Below, one piece after another: positions 45,388 to 53,299 of a stretch of DNA of 59,000 bases. Source of the stretch: JACKFB01 sp041389525 (GTDB lineage: Bacteria; Myxococcota_A; UBA9042; PHBI01; JACKFB01). Location: NCBI GenBank assembly GCA_041389525.1, contig JAWKRR010000049.1, forward strand, positions 1-59,000. Direction: 5' to 3'. Under the pieces are notes generated by a model. It did not search any database. It worked only from the letters and a program-made list of their open reading frames with translations, and was not told where the DNA came from. Each line of letters opens with the position of its first letter. Position 1 is the first letter of the stretch. The translations under genes were made by a program, and so were the position numbers.

Positions 45388-48009
45388 ATGAAGCTGTGGA
45401 CCTGTCTCGCGCTCGCTGTCGTCCTGCCACTCGGAGCCTGTGGGGGCGATGGGGACGCGAATTCTCCTGATGCGGACACGCAGATCGGCGGCGACGCCGA
45501 CGCCACGGACGGCGGCGCCGACACCGAGACCGACGCGGACACCGGCCCGGTGTTTCCGGACCTGTCGACCGCTGTCGCCGCGAAGCCCGTCATCGAGGAC
45601 TGCGGCGATCCGCCGGCGCTCGCGGCGCGCAGCTACGACGCGACCATCCGCTGGACCAGCTACGGCGTGCCTCACATCACGGCCGCTGACCTGGGCAGCG
45701 CGACCTTTGGGCAGGGATACGCGGTCGCCCGAGATCATGTCTGCGTCATCGCCGACCAGATGATCATGGCCCAGAGCCAGCGCGCGAAGTTCTTCGGGGC
45801 TGGCGAGGGCAACGCGAACATCACCAGCGATTTCGGATGGTTGGCGCTCGGCATCCGCGAGAAAGCGCGCTGCGCGCTGCACGCGATGAGCCCGCAGGGG
45901 CGCGAGGCGGTCCGCGGCTACATCGCGGGCTACAACAAGTGGGTCAGCGAGCACGCGCCCGACGACCTGCCCGGGCCCTGCGCGAACGCCGAGTGGGTGC
46001 GGCCCATCGACGAGGAGACCTACATGGCCTTCGTGGAGGCGGTGGTGCTGCGCGGGTCGGGGCAGCCGCTGATCGGCGCTATCGTGCCGGCCAAGCCGCC
46101 GGTGCCGGAGACCGCGCTGCCGCCGGCGAAGGGTGACAGCCCGAAGAGCGAGCCCTACCTGCCCAAGGAGAGCGACTTCCGCGGCGACGGCCTGGGCTCG
46201 AACGGCTGGGGCATCGGCAAGGACCGCACGACCACCGGCCGCGGCATGCTCATCGCGAACCCGCACTTCCCATGGCAGGGCAGCCTCATGTGGCACGAGG
46301 TGCAGCTGACCGTGCCGGGTGTGGTCGACGCGCACGGGGCGGCCCTCATCGGCACGCCGGGCTTCGAGATCGGCTTCAACGAGAACCTGGGTTGGACCCA
46401 CACGGTGTCCAACGGCAAGCGCTTCACCCTCTACGCGCTCACCCTGCATCCTGAGGATCCGACGGTGTACTTGTACGGTGACGAGCTTCGCCGGATGAGC
46501 CAGATGGACCGCTCCATCGAGGTCAAAGGCGAGGACGGCAAGCTCACGACGCAGACGCGCACGTTTTACGCCTCGCATTACGGGCCCATCCTCGACATCT
46601 CGCCGCTGGGCTGGCGCGAGAACATCGTCGCGACCTACCGCGACGCGAACATCAACAACTTCAGCGTGTTGGATCAGTTCCTCGGGATGATGCAGTCGGA
46701 GAACCTGGCCGAGTTCCAGAAGGTGTTCGAGGAGGAGGCCGGCATCCCTTGGGTGCACACGATGTACGCCGACAAGGAGGGCAACGCGTTTTACGTCGAC
46801 GCCGCCTCGCTGCCGAACCTGTCGGCGGACACCCTGAGCTGGTGGGAGCAGGCGGTGGAGACCGGCAAGCCCGGGCTCACCGAGTTCCTCGCGCAGTTCG
46901 CGTTCACCAGCTTCGGCGCGGTGGCGCTCGACGGCAGCGACCCGGCGCGGGAGTGGGAGGTGCTGGAAGGCGCGCGTGAGCCGGGGCTGCTGCCCTACCG
47001 GCTGGCGCCGAAGCTTCAGACGACCGAGTACGTCGCCAACGCCAACGGCACCCACTGGCTTACCAACGCGGATTCGCCGCTGGAGGGCTACTCGCCGCTC
47101 TTCGGGGCCGAGCGACAGCAGCTGAGCATGCGCACCCGCATGAACCTCGCCATGCTGACCGAGACGGGCGCTGACGCGGCCTCGGGGGCCGACGGGCTCT
47201 TCGACATCGACGAGCTGAAGGGCATCCGCGAGTCCAACCGCGCGATGATGGCCGAGCTGCTGCTGAACTCGGTGGTGGCGCGCTGCATGGGCGTGGCGGC
47301 GATCGACGTGGAGGGGACCTCGGTCAGCCTCACCGACGCGTGCGCGGCGCTGGCGTCTTGGGACGGACGGCTCGACACCACCAGCGTGGGCGCGCCGCTG
47401 TGGAGGGCCTTCGTCGGTCAGCTCATCGCGCTGAAGCTGGTCGCGGACGGGAAGGTCTTCGCGACGCCCTTCGATGTGGAGGACCCGCTGCTCACCCCGC
47501 GCGGGCTGCTCGCCACCACCGACGAGGCGCCGGACATCATCCTCGTGGCGCTGGGCGCGGCCGTGCTGAAGCTGGCCGAGGCGGACCTGACGCCGATGTC
47601 GCCGCTGTCGGACGCGCAGTACACCATCAAGAAGGGCGAGCGCATCCCGATCCCCGGCGGCAAGGAAGAGGAGGGCGCCTTCAACATCGTCACCCACAGC
47701 AACGACTCGACGACGCTGCTGCCGAAGGTGCCGGTGGGGCCGACGATCGGGCCGCTGGGCATGACGGCTGAGGGCTGGGTTGTCGACTACGGCACCAGCT
47801 TCGTGATGGCGCTGGCTTACACCGACAACGGCCCCGAGGCGTACGCGCTGGTGACCTACTCGCAGTCCAGCGACCCGGATTCGCCGCACCACAGCGACCA
47901 GACCGAGCTCTTCTCGCAGAACTCGTGGCGCAAGGTGCTCTTCACCGAGGCGGAGCTTGTCGCGGACCCGGGTCTCGAGACCCTCGAGCTGTCGGGCGCG
48001 GACGAGTAA
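45388..48009 (+). CDS. Penicillin-acylase-family (PvdQ/AHL-acylase-like) lipoprotein
   Basis: The 873-aa product has a lipoprotein signal with lipobox LGAC and an Asp-rich linker. It is then a complete Ntn-hydrolase precursor: alpha chain, then the autocleavage site before S271 in GLGSNGW, then the beta chain. H293 in NPHFPW falls at beta-chain position 23, exactly the catalytic-network His of PvdQ. The segments GTPGFEIGFNENLGWTHTVSN and RFTLYALTL also match acyl-homoserine-lactone and lipopeptide acylases. Deacylation of long-chain N-acyl compounds in the envelope is likely, possibly quorum quenching. GGAGGA precedes the ATG at 45388. Confidence 0.9.
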   Translation: MKLWTCLALAVVLPLGACGGDGDANSPDADTQIGGDADATDGGADTETDADTGPVFPDLSTAVAAKPVIEDCGDPPALAARSYDATIRWTSYGVPHITAADLGSATFGQGYAVARDHVCVIADQMIMAQSQRAKFFGAGEGNANITSDFGWLALGIREKARCALHAMSPQGREAVRGYIAGYNKWVSEHAPDDLPGPCANAEWVRPIDEETYMAFVEAVVLRGSGQPLIGAIVPAKPPVPETALPPAKGDSPKSEPYLPKESDFRGDGLGSNGWGIGKDRTTTGRGMLIANPHFPWQGSLMWHEVQLTVPGVVDAHGAALIGTPGFEIGFNENLGWTHTVSNGKRFTLYALTLHPEDPTVYLYGDELRRMSQMDRSIEVKGEDGKLTTQTRTFYASHYGPILDISPLGWRENIVATYRDANINNFSVLDQFLGMMQSENLAEFQKVFEEEAGIPWVHTMYADKEGNAFYVDAASLPNLSADTLSWWEQAVETGKPGLTEFLAQFAFTSFGAVALDGSDPAREWEVLEGAREPGLLPYRLAPKLQTTEYVANANGTHWLTNADSPLEGYSPLFGAERQQLSMRTRMNLAMLTETGADAASGADGLFDIDELKGIRESNRAMMAELLLNSVVARCMGVAAIDVEGTSVSLTDACAALASWDGRLDTTSVGAPLWRAFVGQLIALKLVADGKVFATPFDVEDPLLTPRGLLATTDEAPDIILVALGAAVLKLAEADLTPMSPLSDAQYTIKKGERIPIPGGKEEEGAFNIVTHSNDSTTLLPKVPVGPTIGPLGMTAEGWVVDYGTSFVMALAYTDNGPEAYALVTYSQSSDPDSPHHSDQTELFSQNSWRKVLFTEAELVADPGLETLELSGADE

Positions 48010-48059
48010 CCTGACGGGCCGCGTCGGGCTATGGGGGGGCTCAACTTCCTGGGGAATCC

Positions 48060-48764
48060 ATGACGCGGCTCGTTTCCGGACTCGTGCTGCTGGCGGCCAT
48101 CGTCGCGGCCTTCGTCTTTCTGCCTGTCGCCGACCTGGTCGCGTCGCTCGAGACGCACATGCGCGGCACCGGGGGCGCCGGCATGGTGGCCTACGTCGGG
48201 ATCTACGCGCTGGCGACGGTCTTCATGGTCCCGGGCTCGCTGCTGACCCTGCTCGCCGGGATGGTCTACGGCGTGGGCGTCGGCGTCGCGCTGGTCGTGC
48301 CCGCGAGCCTCATCGGCGCGACGCTGGCCGCGCTCTTGGGCCGCACGCTCTTGCGCGGCTGGGTCGAGGGGAAGGTCGCCGAGCTGCCGCGCGTCCAGGC
48401 CCTCGACCGCGCCATCGGCCGCGAGGGCTTCAAGATGGTCGCGCTCTTGCGGCTGTCGCCGGTCCTCCCCTTCACGCTGCTGAACTACGTGCTCGGGATC
48501 ACCGCGGTCCCGCTCGGCACCTACGTGCTCGCATCGGCCGTCGGCATGTTCCCCGCCACGGTCGCTTACGTGTACCTCGGCTCGCTCATCCCGAACGTGA
48601 CCCGCCTCATCGAGGGCGGCGCGTCGTCTGGCAGCACGCTGCGCACGGTGATGCTCGTCGTGGGTGCCATCGCCACCCTCGTCCTGACGATCTGGCTCGC
48701 CCGCGTCGCCCAGCGTGCGCTCGACGCCGCCGCCGAACCCTCCGACCGCACCGAGGCCTCATGA
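48060..48764 (+). CDS. TVP38/TMEM64 (SNARE-associated/VTT) family membrane protein
   Basis: The 234-aa product is a polytopic inner-membrane protein of the VTT/DedA superfamily. It has the signature segment VFMVPGSLLTLLAGMVYGVG, a re-entrant-type LSPVLPFTLLNYVLGIT and a last TM helix near the C-terminus. Family members may move lipids or small molecules. Its TGA overlaps the ATG of the flavoprotein gene (ATGA, 48761-48764). The same gene pair, sometimes as a single fused protein, is known from other bacteria. Confidence 0.9.
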   Translation: MTRLVSGLVLLAAIVAAFVFLPVADLVASLETHMRGTGGAGMVAYVGIYALATVFMVPGSLLTLLAGMVYGVGVGVALVVPASLIGATLAALLGRTLLRGWVEGKVAELPRVQALDRAIGREGFKMVALLRLSPVLPFTLLNYVLGITAVPLGTYVLASAVGMFPATVAYVYLGSLIPNVTRLIEGGASSGSTLRTVMLVVGAIATLVLTIWLARVAQRALDAAAEPSDRTEAS

Positions 48765-50278
48765 GCGCTGCCGCCCCCTCGCCCCTGCTCCCCGACGACG
48801 TCCACAACCGCGCCCTGGTCGCCCACGTCCACCCCCCCGACTGGCAAAACCCCCAGCCCGCACCTCGCTATAACCTCGTCGTCATCGGCGGCGGCACCGC
48901 GGGCCTCGTCGCCGCAGCCGGGGCCGCCGGCCTGGGCGCCAAGGTCGCCCTCATCGAGCGCCACTTCCTCGGCGGCGACTGCCTGAACTTCGGCTGCGTG
49001 CCGTCCAAAGCCCTGCTCGCCGCCGCCCACATGGCCCACGCCGTGCGCACCCAAGCGCCCGAGCTCGGCGTGCACCCCGAGGGCGTGTCGGTCGACGTCG
49101 CCGCGGTGTTCGAGCGCCTGCGCCGCCTGCGCGCCGACATCGCCCCCCACGACAGCGCGGCGCGATTTCGCGACCTCGGCGTCGACGTGTTCTTGGGCGA
49201 GGGCCGCTTCGAGTCCCCAAGCACCATCAGCGTGGGGGGCGCCACCCTGAACTTCGCGCGCGCCGTGATCGCCACCGGCGGCCGCCCCGTGCTGCCGCCA
49301 GTCCCGGGCCTCGCCGACGTCGGCGCCCGCACCAGCGACACCATCTGGGAGCTGACGGGCGCCCCCAAGCGCCTCATCGTCATGGGCGGCGGCCCCATCG
49401 GGTGCGAGCTGGCCCAGGCCTTCCAGCGCCTCGGCAGCGCGGTGACCCTCATCGAGCGCGAGCCGCGCATCCTGGGCAAGGATCACCCCGACGCGGCGGC
49501 CATCGTCGCCAAGCGCCTCGTCGCGGACGGGATGGAACTGCTGGTCGGCCACGACGCCATCGCCGCCTCGCGCTCGGGCGCCGAAGTGACCGTGCGGGTC
49601 CGCGACAGCGCGGGCGCCGAACGCGACGTGGTCGGCGACGAGTTGCTGGTCGCCGCCGGCCGCCGCGTATCCCTCGAGGCCCTGAACCTGCAGGCCGCGG
49701 GCATCGAGTCCGGCAAGCGCGGCCTCACCGTGGACAGCCACCTGCGCACCACCAACCCCCGGGTCTTCGTGGCCGGCGACGCCGCGGGCGGCTTCCAGTT
49801 CACCCACGCCGCCGACGCCCACTCGCGCATGGTCATCCGCAACGCCTTCTTCTTCGGACGCGGCAAGGTCGATGACCTCGTCGTCCCCTGGGCGACCTAC
49901 ACCGAGCCCGAGGTGGCCCACGTCGGCGCCGGGCACGACAGCGCGGCGCGCGAGGGGCTGACCAGCTTCCGCGTCGACTTCGACCACGTCGACCGCGCGT
50001 TGCTCGAGGGCGACACCGAGGGCTTCGCCGAGATCTACGTCGACGCCAAGGGCGTGGTGCGCGGCGGCACGGTGGTCCACCCGCGCGCCGGCGACCTGAT
50101 CGGCGAGATCACCCTGGCGGTGACTGGGAAAATGACCGGCGGGCAGCTCTCGTCGACCATCCACGCCTACCCGACGCTGTCGGAGGTCTGGCGCAAGCTG
50201 GGCGACGCGCAGCAACGCACGCGCCTCCGCCCGTGGGTCGCCGCGCTCATCGCGCGCTGGTTTCGGTTTCTGCGTTGA
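48761..50278 (+). CDS. Mercuric-reductase-like pyridine nucleotide-disulfide oxidoreductase
   Basis: The 505-aa product is a class I flavoprotein disulfide reductase. It has an N-terminal extension of about 36 residues, FAD motif VVIGGGTAGLVAAAGAAGLG, redox pair C74/C79 in GGDCLNFGCVPSK, and the NAD(P) motif MGGGPIGCELAQAFQRLG. The second FAD motif is VFVAGDAAG, and the C-terminal dimerisation part contains HAYPTLSE. It lacks the N-terminal metal-binding domain and the C-terminal Cys pair of true mercuric reductases, so mercury reduction is not implied. It is coupled on both sides by 4-bp overlaps to the TVP38 and transferase genes. Confidence 0.92.
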   Translation: MSAAAPSPLLPDDVHNRALVAHVHPPDWQNPQPAPRYNLVVIGGGTAGLVAAAGAAGLGAKVALIERHFLGGDCLNFGCVPSKALLAAAHMAHAVRTQAPELGVHPEGVSVDVAAVFERLRRLRADIAPHDSAARFRDLGVDVFLGEGRFESPSTISVGGATLNFARAVIATGGRPVLPPVPGLADVGARTSDTIWELTGAPKRLIVMGGGPIGCELAQAFQRLGSAVTLIEREPRILGKDHPDAAAIVAKRLVADGMELLVGHDAIAASRSGAEVTVRVRDSAGAERDVVGDELLVAAGRRVSLEALNLQAAGIESGKRGLTVDSHLRTTNPRVFVAGDAAGGFQFTHAADAHSRMVIRNAFFFGRGKVDDLVVPWATYTEPEVAHVGAGHDSAAREGLTSFRVDFDHVDRALLEGDTEGFAEIYVDAKGVVRGGTVVHPRAGDLIGEITLAVTGKMTGGQLSSTIHAYPTLSEVWRKLGDAQQRTRLRPWVAALIARWFRFLR

Positions 50279-51663
50279 ACGCCGGCCGCCCTGCGTGCCC
50301 GCTGGTCGTGATGGCCAAGGCGCCCGAGCCCGGGACCGTCAAGACGCGCCTCGCCCGGGCCATCGGCGCCGAGGCCGCCACGGCGGTCGCCCGCGCCTCA
50401 CTCGCCGACGTGTGGCGCGGCGTCCACGCGGTGCCCGGCGTCGCCCCCGCGCTCGTGCTCTCCGGCGACCCCGCGCACCTGCCGCCGCTCACACCCAGCC
50501 CGACCGTCGTGGAGCAGGGCGGCGGCGACCTCGGTCAGCGCATGGAGCGCCACCTCCGCCGCGCCATCGACCGCGCCGGCCGCGCCCTCATGGTCGGCTC
50601 CGACTCCCCGGGCGTGCCGGCGGCCTTCATCGAGCACGCGCTGGACCTGCTCGACACCCACGACGCCGTGCTCGGCCCGGCCCTGGACGGCGGCTTCTGG
50701 CTCATCGGCCTGCGCCGCCTCCCCGCGGGCCTCCTCGACGACCTGCCCTGGAGCGACCCGACCACGCTCTCAGCCACGGTCGAGCGATTTCGACAGCGCG
50801 GCCTGACCACCGCGCTGCTGGCACCCTGGTTTGACGTGGATCGCATCGAGGATCTCGGGCGGTTGCGCGTGCTCCTGCGCCACGGCGTCGGCGAAGCGCC
50901 CGCCATGGCTGAGCTGCTCGACGGCCTCGAGATCCCCGACGACCTCGACGAATCCCCGCGGGGACCGCGCGTGCGCCGAGGGATCTCGGTCGTCATCCCC
51001 ACGCTCAACGAGGCCAAGCGGCTGCCCAGGCGCCTGCTCGAGCTCGCCATGACGCCCGGGATCGACGAGGTCATCGTGGCCGACGGCGCCAGCACCGACG
51101 GCACCGACGACATCGCCCGCGCCTTCCCGCAGGTGCGCTGCGTCCAGGCGCCACGCGGCCGCGCCAGCCAAATGAACGCGGGTGCGGCTCTCGCCGGCGG
51201 GACCACCTTGCTCTTTGTCCACGCCGACGTCCGGCTCCCGCCCGACGCCACCGAGCACATCGCCACAGCGCTCGCCTCGCCGCGGGTCATCGGCGGCGCG
51301 TTTCGGACCCACCACGTGGCCGACGGCGGCCGCTACAAGCTCGGGCCGCTGTTGCGCGCGGCCGACCTCCGCAGCCGCGTGAGCCGCGTGCCTTACGGCG
51401 ACCAAGCCATCTTCGTCCGCACCGCCGACTTCCACGCCCTCGGCGGCTATCCGGACATCCCGCTGATGGAGGACGTGGAGTTCTCCCGCCGCCTCCGCCG
51501 CCGCGGCAAGCTCGTCATCGTCCCGGCCGAGGTCGAGGTCTCCGGCCGCCGCTTCGAGACCCGCCCCATCTACTACACGACGCTGGTCAACGTGTTCCCG
51601 CTCCTCTATCGGCTGGGAACACCGCCCGAGATCCTGGCGCGGCTCTACAAAAACACCAGGTAG
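50275..51663 (+). CDS. Fused TIGR04282-type (DUF2064) and TIGR04283-type glycosyltransferase
   Basis: The 462-aa product has two nucleotidyl/glycosyltransferase folds. Residues 1 to about 215 start LVVMAKAPEPGTVKTRLA and contain VGSDSPGVP and LGPALDGGFWLIGL, the DUF2064/TIGR04282 pattern. Residues about 240-462 start ISVVIPTLNEAKRLP and contain GASTDGT, RGRASQMNAGA, FVHADVRLP and YGDQAIFV, the TIGR04283 GT2 pattern. In other bacteria these are separate neighbouring genes (rSAM/selenodomain-associated or arsenosugar-type transferases 1 and 2), often beside TVP38 and MerA-like genes. The TTG at 50275 overlaps the upstream stop as TTGA and puts the first strand at the N-terminus. Confidence 0.88.
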   Translation: MNAGRPACPLVVMAKAPEPGTVKTRLARAIGAEAATAVARASLADVWRGVHAVPGVAPALVLSGDPAHLPPLTPSPTVVEQGGGDLGQRMERHLRRAIDRAGRALMVGSDSPGVPAAFIEHALDLLDTHDAVLGPALDGGFWLIGLRRLPAGLLDDLPWSDPTTLSATVERFRQRGLTTALLAPWFDVDRIEDLGRLRVLLRHGVGEAPAMAELLDGLEIPDDLDESPRGPRVRRGISVVIPTLNEAKRLPRRLLELAMTPGIDEVIVADGASTDGTDDIARAFPQVRCVQAPRGRASQMNAGAALAGGTTLLFVHADVRLPPDATEHIATALASPRVIGGAFRTHHVADGGRYKLGPLLRAADLRSRVSRVPYGDQAIFVRTADFHALGGYPDIPLMEDVEFSRRLRRRGKLVIVPAEVEVSGRRFETRPIYYTTLVNVFPLLYRLGTPPEILARLYKNTR

Positions 51664-51693
51664 CGCCTCGCTAAGTCGATAGGGACACGCCTC

Positions 51694-52416
51694 CTAGAAG
51701 CGAGTTTCGGACACGCGCTGCCAGGGCTGTCCCGGGCCGGTGCGCCAGTCCACGGTCCAGGTGAACGCGTCGCCGTCGGCGGCCAGCACGGCGCGGCCGA
51801 GTGAGGGTGGGCTGTAGCCGCCGCCCGGTCCTCCGGGACCACCGGGTCCTCCGGGTCCAGCCGGCGCGCCCGGTCCCGCGGGTGCTGCGCCCGTCGGCTC
51901 GCCGGGGCCGCCAGGGGCTGCTCCGCCAGGACCGGTCGGCTCGCCGGGGGCCGTGTTCGGCGCGACGGGCTGCGCGGGCGGCGAATAGCCCGGCGCGATC
52001 AGGGTGACGCGCAGAGGCGACACGGCCACGCCGCCTTCCTCGCCGGTGCTGGGGTCGCGCGCGCTGTCGAGGTGCTCGGCCCTAAACCCGGCGGGGAGGG
52101 CCTCGAGGGCCTCCAGCAGCTGGCCGGTCTTCCAGCGGTCGGGCGGAGGCGAAGCGGGGAGGGTAGTCCGCCGCAGATAGGCTCCCAGCGCGCGATCGCC
52201 GCGCTCGGTGACCTCGCGCGGCCCCTCCCAGACCGTGCGAAAGATCGTGCCGTGGGGCAGATCGCCGCCCTCGAGCACGACGCGCCAGAACGACGGGAGC
52301 AGCTCGGTGCACTGGGACGCGGTGCTGGCCGGGTGGCCGAGCAGCTCGGGCGCGCGCGCGCAGGTGAACGGGCCGGTGGCCGGGGTGGGGCGCGAGGCTG
52401 CGGGCGTGTCGGACAT
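51694..52416 (-). CDS. Gly/Pro-rich hypothetical protein in the DUF4157 gene block
   Basis: The 240-aa product has an N-terminal domain of about 140 residues that I do not recognise. A 60-residue Gly/Pro-rich stretch follows (GEPTGPGG, GPGGPGGPGG, collagen-like but irregular), then a C-terminal strand region ending RVSETRF. The ATG at 52416 has AAAGGAG about 9 nt upstream. A TTG at 52542, overlapping the previous stop as TTGA, would add 42 residues with a hydrophobic segment (GLGLLMVVPGLADCAC), so a secreted or anchored form is possible. It is the last gene of the minus-strand block. Confidence 0.55.
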   Translation of the reverse strand: MSDTPAASRPTPATGPFTCARAPELLGHPASTASQCTELLPSFWRVVLEGGDLPHGTIFRTVWEGPREVTERGDRALGAYLRRTTLPASPPPDRWKTGQLLEALEALPAGFRAEHLDSARDPSTGEEGGVAVSPLRVTLIAPGYSPPAQPVAPNTAPGEPTGPGGAAPGGPGEPTGAAPAGPGAPAGPGGPGGPGGPGGGYSPPSLGRAVLAADGDAFTWTVDWRTGPGQPWQRVSETRF

Positions 52417-52538
52417 GGGGACGTCTCCTTTGGCGCGGTTGCAGGCGCAGTCGGCTAATCCGGGGACGACCATGAGCAGGCCCAGGCCGAAGATGGAGCG
52501 CAGCGGAAAGCGTCGCCGATTCGTTCGCGCGGCGGTAG

Positions 52539-53234
52539 TCAACTGACGGCTCCGACCAGGCGATCTCGGTGCACGTAAGGGCCGTCGAGCATGCCGGCGC
52601 GTGCCAGCAGCGTGCGCGCTTGGACGGTCGCCATGTCGTCGTACACCTCGCGGCCCACCGTCAGCAGCGGGCGGTCTTCGGGGCTGAACGAGTCGCCGAG
52701 CTGGGCGAAGACGAGCGACCCGTCGGGCCCGTCCTCGACGGTGACGAGGAGCAGGCCGGTCACTCCCGCCTCGACGCGGCCGGCGACGTCGAGCAGCGCG
52801 TGCTTGACCGCCTCCACGACGCGGTCGTCGAGCTGGTGGTCCGAGCACAGGACCTTCTCGCGGAGCTCGTCGTAGCTGAAGACCACGCGGGGTTCGATGC
52901 CGCCGAAGCGCCGCGCGACGGCCTTGGGCGGCTCGGTGACCACGACACGCTGAAAGACCTCGGTCGCGAACGCGCTGAGCGAGGCCGCGTCCGGCCGGCG
53001 GGTGTGTGGAAAGACACACACGAACAGGCCGTGGGCCAAGTCCGTGTAGAGGATGTCACGCTCGACCACGACGCGGGCACCGCAGCCGTCGCAACCGAAC
53101 GCCATGAAGGTGCCGGCGAGGACCTCCGCCCGGTATGCAGGCCGGCGCGCCACGTTCGCGCTCTCGACGAGCAACACCGACTGCGTATGACCGCAGGAGG
53201 GGCAGGCGACCGGCTCTTGATGGAAGGTCGACAT
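52539..53234 (-). CDS. CpXC-domain protein
   Basis: The 231-aa product begins with CPSCGHTQ and, 28 residues later, CDGCGARVVVERDILYTDL. This is the paired-CxxC pattern of the CpXC domain, likely a zinc-binding beta domain. The remaining about 150 residues are mixed helical/strand and unassigned. It is cytoplasmic, with no signal peptide. The function of the family is unknown. It lies 65 bp downstream of the DUF4157 gene and overlaps the next gene if that gene uses its TTG start, so the three minus-strand genes form a likely operon. Confidence 0.75.
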   Translation of the reverse strand: MSTFHQEPVACPSCGHTQSVLLVESANVARRPAYRAEVLAGTFMAFGCDGCGARVVVERDILYTDLAHGLFVCVFPHTRRPDAASLSAFATEVFQRVVVTEPPKAVARRFGGIEPRVVFSYDELREKVLCSDHQLDDRVVEAVKHALLDVAGRVEAGVTGLLLVTVEDGPDGSLVFAQLGDSFSPEDRPLLTVGREVYDDMATVQARTLLARAGMLDGPYVHRDRLVGAVS

Positions 53235-53299
53235 GGGGGCTCGGGCCTCGATTTGGGGGGCGGCGCGTTGTCGCGCGGACGCGGCGCAGGCGAGGGGCG

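Noticed and set aside
45373..47892. An 839-codon antisense frame opposite the acylase gene
   Set aside because: It lies wholly within a gene with verified catalytic motifs, and its composition is that of a shadow frame.
48761..50278. Calling the flavoprotein a mercuric reductase
   Set aside because: The N-terminal heavy-metal domain and C-terminal Cys pair are absent, and no mer genes are nearby.
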